Positions 58,624 to 64,000 of a stretch of DNA of 64,000 nucleotides are shown here, in pieces; within the stretch, counting starts at the first letter, position 1, and each line of letters starts with the position of its first letter. The stretch covers positions 31,475,596 to 31,539,595 of the forward strand of contig OZ024935.1 of the NCBI GenBank assembly GCA_964017235.1, in the 5' to 3' direction. Both the position numbers and the translations under genes were made by a program. The stretch is from Sabellastarte sp. h YS-2021. Its lineage: Eukaryota; Annelida; Polychaeta; Sabellida; Sabellidae. The notes beneath the pieces are model-generated. The model made no database searches, had not been told where the DNA came from, and saw only the letters and a list, made by a program, of their open reading frames with translations.

Positions 58624-60373
58624 AATAATCTTTACTATTTACTACTTAATGTGTATTTTTTGTTGGAAGGCCAACTCTTGGCATGGATTGGCAGTGACTA
58701 GTCCAGCTGTATTTCAATTAATTTATTTATCAAAGAGAGGTTCATTATGTGACGAGGTGTCCATTGTCAACCACTGCTTTAAACATGATTGTTCCAAATC
58801 TGGTGATTTATTATGCAATTCGATAACAGTACTATTTAAATATTATTACATAAGTCTTTTTGAGGTGATTTATTTAGCCATATGTGTGACTTTCAAACTG
58901 GATAAGTCTTATTGTTACCTTTTGCTCTTGCATTGTTTGACCTTCATTTGTTTTACCTCTGCTATAGCCCATTTTAAGATGGGATCACTCCTAAGTTAAA
59001 CACCGACATCACTAATGGTGACATAAGTCAGTTCAATCCCAGGTGCACATCTAAAAAAATTACATCTCTACTGTTAATGAATATAGCTCTCACGTTTCAC
59101 ATATTTAGAAGGTTAACCTGTAAAAAACATTGATATGCTGAGGATAATGACATCTGAGTTTGAAATAGTATTCAGTGTTAATTATATCTCATGCTTTCAA
59201 TGCCTGGGGCTCATCTTGACCAAGTGTCAGGTTCTAACTTGAAACTTTTGTATCAATTTTCTTTAAATATTTAGCTGCGGCCAAGGGATCGAAGTTTATA
59301 AATTTTATCCAATGGTCGCAGTCTCAACTTTGGCTGAACCACAGTCTCAAAGGATGAGACAATAAATAGTTGGCTTAAGATTTGAAAAAAGACCCAGATA
59401 TGGCCACCATAATTATTTATTCTTTCCCAAATGTAAAATGCCTGAAAGCAAGTAAGTCCAAATGTCTAAAACTCCCATTAAAGATGTCAATGGGCATTTT
59501 TTTGTTGTTACAAGGTTTCTCATTGCAAAATAGAAGTTTGAAAGAGGGGCATATGTCAACCATATATATGTCATTAGTAGAAAATTTGACTAGAAAAAGT
59601 GGTTGCTGGACATAGAAAACCACTGTGGTTATTTGATAAGCTTGGTCTAAGTTTAAGCCCCCTATCTGAAAACTGTATGAGACCATGGTTTAGTCTAAGA
59701 CGTTTTTGAAATCAACTTTAGGACTCCAATCTTTTCATTGCCCATTAACAAAAATAAAACACGTCAACACATATAATAACTGATTTGAACAACTTGCATA
59801 GTATCCTGTGCTAAGTATGGAGATACTATGTTATGGTAACAAGAAACTTGAGAAAGATGCTATCTTGTGGTTAATTTTACATAAATAGACTGCAAAATCC
59901 CAATACTATGTATGGTTACAAAACTGACAGAAGTGACATCTGTGTCCTAATACAATGCCAATTGAACCTGATACTTCAAAATAGAATATAATTATATTTT
60001 GATATTTTAACCTAATTGTTAGTGCAGCGACATAAACTTTTATTTCTTACAATATATTTTGAATGTGATAATTTTACTTTGTAGTATAACATGTTGTCAT
60101 CTTTATATTTAACTTTTATATTTGTCAGAACTATTTTAATCTTGCTGACTTATCCTTTCAGGTTCACATGTGTATCTCTGTTTTATAGTACCACTTATCT
60201 GTATTTTACAGTGAGATAAATGGTTGTTATATGTTTCAGTTTTGTCCTCTGCAATGATAACTACATGTCGATTTAATCAGATAATATAATGATGCAATTC
60301 ACACGAAGTACTGAATTTTTTTTATCCAGTTTCAGGCTGTGTATGTTCACATAGTTTATTGGGAAACAAAACA
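58624..60373. other. Upstream flank of transporter copy 3
   Basis: No gene. From about 59030 it shares words with the flank of copy 2 (see 53031-55109). The open frames at 58649-58999 and 59382-59615 are hydrophobic or low-complexity and have no family match. Confidence 0.5.
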
Positions 60374-62838
60374 ATGTTAAGTTCAGTTTCTAGGTGAGTT
60401 GAAACTCTACTGTTATGTTCCAAAGTTGATGATATGTGTATTTTGATCATGTATCAGTTTATATCATTATGTATGTTTGCTTTTGTGAATAGCATATGGC
60501 AATATTGCTTAATTAATCTAGTGGCTTGCAATTTTATCTACAGCACTATAAATGTTAGTATGTCAATTATTCACTCAGTTTACCCCATCTGGGTGTCCCA
60601 TCAAATTTGTGCCCATAAAATTTCTTCCTTTTACCCGTTTGCACACAATCGTCCATTCACAGAAATGGTCACATTGCCAGTTAAAAAGTATAATGTTTAA
60701 CATAATATTCAACATATTTTTTGTAAGTTACCGATATTTGTACATTATAATTCTTTAAAAATCCTTTAACAGTAAAAAAATACATGAATATTTGCTGTCT
60801 GTGATTTAGTTTCAATTTTGAGGAACTTATTTCACGGGGGGGGGGGGGGGGGGGGGGGGGAATTTCATGCGACATCGGTTTAAGAAACCTGCATATTGAG
60901 AGTACTGAATTTATTTTATGTACACATATGACAAGTACAGTACACGTACCAGTGAGAATAAATGTGACTACTATAAATGTTTAGTCCTTATCTTGATGCA
61001 CAAAGCTCAGTTCAGTTCTAAATGTATAATATCGTATGTATAATTACAATAGACACAAATTACAATTAAAGATGGTAATTAACTAAAGGTTAATGGGACG
61101 TTCAGCAGTATACAGCTAAGATGACGTTGACTCAGTTTGCATAAATTCATGATATATTTAATTTTCAACTAAATTAAATATGCTTAGCCTGCAATGAACT
61201 AGGATAAAAGATGTTCGGTGCTATATTAGCCAAGAATATGCAACTACTGACAGTCTTTTATAAATATATCAGATTCTGTCCACATTTATAAATCACACAT
61301 GTTGTATTTATACTCAACTGATAAGCAAACAAACCTGTTTAAAATTTGAAGAGAAAATATTAATGCTATAATATATTTTCAGTAACCTGGATATTCGACA
61401 AAAGGGTCAGCATGAACAGAAAGATCTTCCAGTTGAAAGAAATCAGATAATCCTGACTCTTTGCCTGTATGCTGCATTTCTGTCCCTTGGATTTACGAGT
61501 AGCATCTCTGGTCCTGCCTTGGTCCATGTTGGCTATCTCTATGGTACTGATGTGGCTGGCATGTCCATTGTTTATACCTGTTCTTCTCTAGGATACCTTG
61601 GTGGGTCATTTCTGTGTGCTCTGGTTTTTGACCGTTTTAATCATGAGCTTCAATTGTTCCTCTGCACTTTGACCATGGGACTTTTGGTGATGGTTCAACC
61701 CTGGCTACCGCATTTGTACATATTTTATGTTGCTGCTGCCATGAAGTCTATAGCTGGGGGTTTCATTGACTCCTGTGGACAGTCTTATGTCATAAAGCTG
61801 TGGACTGGTCATTACTTGAAGGATCCTGTTATGCAAGGTGCTCATGGCATATGGTCATTGGGAGCATTTATCGGTCCATTTATTGTTGTTCCATTCTTGG
61901 TAGACCTCCCAGTCAAAGTTGGAATAGATATCAATACAACAGACATCCTTGCAAATATTACATATGAAACAACTTCACCCATCAGTAATGAGCTGAAAGT
62001 AGATGTTGATGGTATTGAAAATGTTCGATATCCCTATCTCATAGTGGGTTTGATAGGATGCATGGTGGCTACAGTGTATCCAATCATACTCTGTTTTATG
62101 AAACCAGGCACAAAACAAACGAAAAATAAGTCAGGTGGCACTGTTAAAAGTGTTCCACCAAGTGGAGAAACCTCAAGCTTCAAGGTACCAATGCTGACTA
62201 TGCAGTTTTTATTCTATTTCTTTTATGCCTGGTATGAATGCATCCCGGGTGGTTATATTGCAGCTTTTGTTATTGAAGGTCTGCAATGGCCTGTACATAA
62301 AGGTCCTTTGTTGACCTCAGTCTTTTGGGGTGCACTAGGTATAGGTCGCTTACTTGGAGCCCCAATATCCATCCTCTTCTCTGCAGGTACAATGATTGCC
62401 TTTAATATTGCCCTCACTACACTAGCTTTCATTGTGATGATGTTTTCATCAATGACACCAGAGTATGTGCTGTGGATATCTGTAGCTACCGCAGGATTGG
62501 GAATGTCCACCACATTTGCTTCTGCCATATTATGGACTTCAAACTACATCAACATCACTGGTAGCATTGGCTCACTCTTTTTGATTGGCTCTTCATTTGG
62601 TGCTATGTCTGCTGCACCACTGACAGGATTTCTGTTTCGGGATATGACTCACATGTGGGTGGTTTATCTTAGTTTAATGGCTGCATCAATTCATATACTG
62701 CTATTTTCTGTAATGACTGTTTTTGTAAAGAAACATGTGATAAAGAAGAACAGAGCTATCCAGAAGACAGAACAATATTTGAACAGTGACAAAATAGCAC
62801 CTGCTCATGACAGATTTACAGATAATAAGATAAACTAA
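60374..62838 (+). CDS. MFS transporter, MFSD4/NaGLT1-like, copy 3
   Basis: Exons 60374-60393 (MLSSVS plus AG) and 61383-62838 join in frame to 491 residues. The N-terminus is NLDIRQKGQHEQKDLPVERN. TM1 is LCLYAAFLSLGFTSSISG, the TM2-TM3 loop FDRFNHELQLFLC, TM5 WSLGAFIGPFIVVPFLV, the loop carries sequons (NTT, NIT), TM6 follows RYPYLIVGLIGCMVAT, and the second half has PGGYIAAFVIEGL. Its intron (989 nt) is longer than those of copies 1 and 2 (319 and 357 nt) and contains a 25-G run. Closest to copy 2 at both ends and in the flanks. Confidence 0.93.
60836..60860 (+). repeat. Poly-G tract, 25 bases, in the intron of transporter copy 3
   Basis: An uninterrupted G run following TTTCAC. Strong G-quadruplex potential on the transcribed RNA; also a likely sequencing-length uncertainty. 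Confidence 0.9.
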
Positions 62839-63713
62839 ACTTGCTCATTTCCACAATTATGTACACTGCATACACGTGAAATGTATTCAAATTTATTCTT
62901 CTTCCATATACACTAATACTTATTAAATTTTTAAATGATACAATTAGCCACACCCCTCTATCCTGTTATGTACAAAAACAAGGAATTTAGAAATAGGAAC
63001 TGGTATGATATGATACGACAACAAATTGAATTGTTTTAAGACTGCAAAGATCATATAGAAAGTTTCTTTTCTACGTGACTAATTCTAGGGACGTAGTTAA
63101 TGCAAAAAGCCAGTAAGCCTAGGCATAGATTTGTTTGTAAAATCATTAATGAGATATACACGACCCCATCCCCTAACAAATATTGCATGTAACCACAACT
63201 GAGAAACCAGGATGGCCCAGATCAAGAATCATAGCCTCTCCCCTGAAGTGTGGTGGGATTTAGTTGAAATATATGAATACTAGTGGAATTTATGAATTTC
63301 GACTTGATTTACCATTTGATCATCATTTCTATTTTAATGTGTAACAGGTAAATCAGAGTGGCAGTTTTTTGGGGGGCTCACAGAGTTTTACTGAGATCAC
63401 AGTTCTCGTCTTTTTTTTTAAATGCACCTGAAAAATGAGAAAACTATGGAAACTGCTTAGAGGAGTTTATAATCACGGTCATCATGGGGATTTTGCCAAG
63501 CACGGCCTGATAGGGGCCTGCTGCCTCAGTTTCCTCACAACCTCAAGCTTGCATCAATACTTGGCGACCCTTGACCTCTTGACCAATCACACATATTGGG
63601 GTTAATAAATTGGCCTCACTTTGGATTCGGAGGGCCATTTTGAATTCAGTATTTGAACACAGAAGAAGTAGCAACCATTTTATTTTATTTTATTTAGTTA
63701 CTAGTACACTACA
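62839..63713. other. Intergenic, then 5' leader of a YR retroelement
   Basis: 62839-63360 has nothing recognisable. The part from roughly 63440 is less AT-rich and runs into the gag start, so it probably contains the left repeat of the element at the right edge. The boundary is not determined. Confidence 0.4.
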
Positions 63714-64000
63714 ATGCCGGCTTCTAGAAAGAAATCTCCAGCTACAGAAGGCAAGAGGAAGACCAGAGCGTCAGATAAGTCTCGTACATCCATTAAGAAG
63801 CCTACTAAGAAGAAATTAATATCAGTTGAAAATGACGGTTCATATCTCCAGCATCAAGCGTCACAATCAGTACCAGTAAGTACTTTGCCACCTTCTGACC
63901 ACAGTACCATATCAGCGTCAACAGGGCAAGCCATATTGACCATGTTAAGCCAGATCGACGCGTCCAACAAAGAACTATCCAAGCGAATGGACCAATTAGA
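63714..64000 (+). CDS. gag-like ORF of a third Ngaro/DIRS-like element, partial (runs off the right edge)
   Basis: From ATG at 63714 the frame is open to the window end (95 codons). The head is very basic (RKKSPATEGKRKTRAS, KKPTKKKLIS), then a Ser/Thr/Pro linker, then a helical stretch ILTMLSQIDASNKELSKRMD that looks like a short coiled coil. The broken gag at 48608 has the same plan, with a Ser/Thr-rich head followed by MDSKLDLILKKME. No stops interrupt it, so it may be a younger copy. The identification rests on this shared plan and would be settled by the sequence past the edge. Confidence 0.5.
   Translation, partial: MPASRKKSPATEGKRKTRASDKSRTSIKKPTKKKLISVENDGSYLQHQASQSVPVSTLPPSDHSTISASTGQAILTMLSQIDASNKELSKRMDQL

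Overview
The window looks like animal nuclear DNA, most probably from a marine mollusc and perhaps a bivalve. It is AT-rich, its genes are split by introns with GT/AG borders, and it carries an intron-containing tRNA-Tyr gene, tRNA-derived SINEs with a tail seen in mollusc SINEs, a CR1/L2-type LINE end, PIF/Harbinger DNA transposons and several tyrosine-recombinase (YR) retrotransposons. The species assignment is inference; no database was searched.

Layout: 1-5453 is a nearly intact DIRS1-type element on the minus strand, with gag, RT-RNase H-methyltransferase-like ORF and tyrosine recombinase, cut by the left edge. 5454-23300 is mostly non-coding and repeat-rich: a LINE 3' end, a PIF/Harbinger N-terminal remnant, a minus-strand SINE, a 527-bp Harbinger MITE, a palindromic MITE, a 90-bp tandem repeat, and a rearranged DIRS terminal segment followed by a 33-bp-arm hairpin.

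23328-38012 is an eight-exon plus-strand gene for a 402-residue PLP-dependent class V aminotransferase of the isopenicillin-N-epimerase-like family. Its 8.9-kb third intron holds a 4.4-kb two-gene Harbinger element, the tRNA-Tyr gene, a minisatellite and a full-length SINE. A decayed copy of its last exon lies 10 kb downstream at about 48.1 kb.

41629-62838 holds three plus-strand tandem paralogues of a 12-TM major facilitator of the MFSD4/NaGLT1 (sodium-dependent glucose transporter 1-like) type. Each has a 20-nt first coding exon and one large second exon. Copies 2 and 3 also share upstream flanks, so they look like a segmental duplication. A YR retroelement of Ngaro/DIRS type follows each copy: a decayed full-length one (48.6-52.9 kb), an RT remnant (57.8-58.6 kb) and the start of an intact-looking one at the right edge (63.7 kb onward).

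The host genes are therefore one PLP enzyme and a small array of probable sugar or organic-solute transporters. Nearly everything else recognisable is mobile DNA or its debris. No CRISPR array, bacterial operon or clear viral gene was seen.
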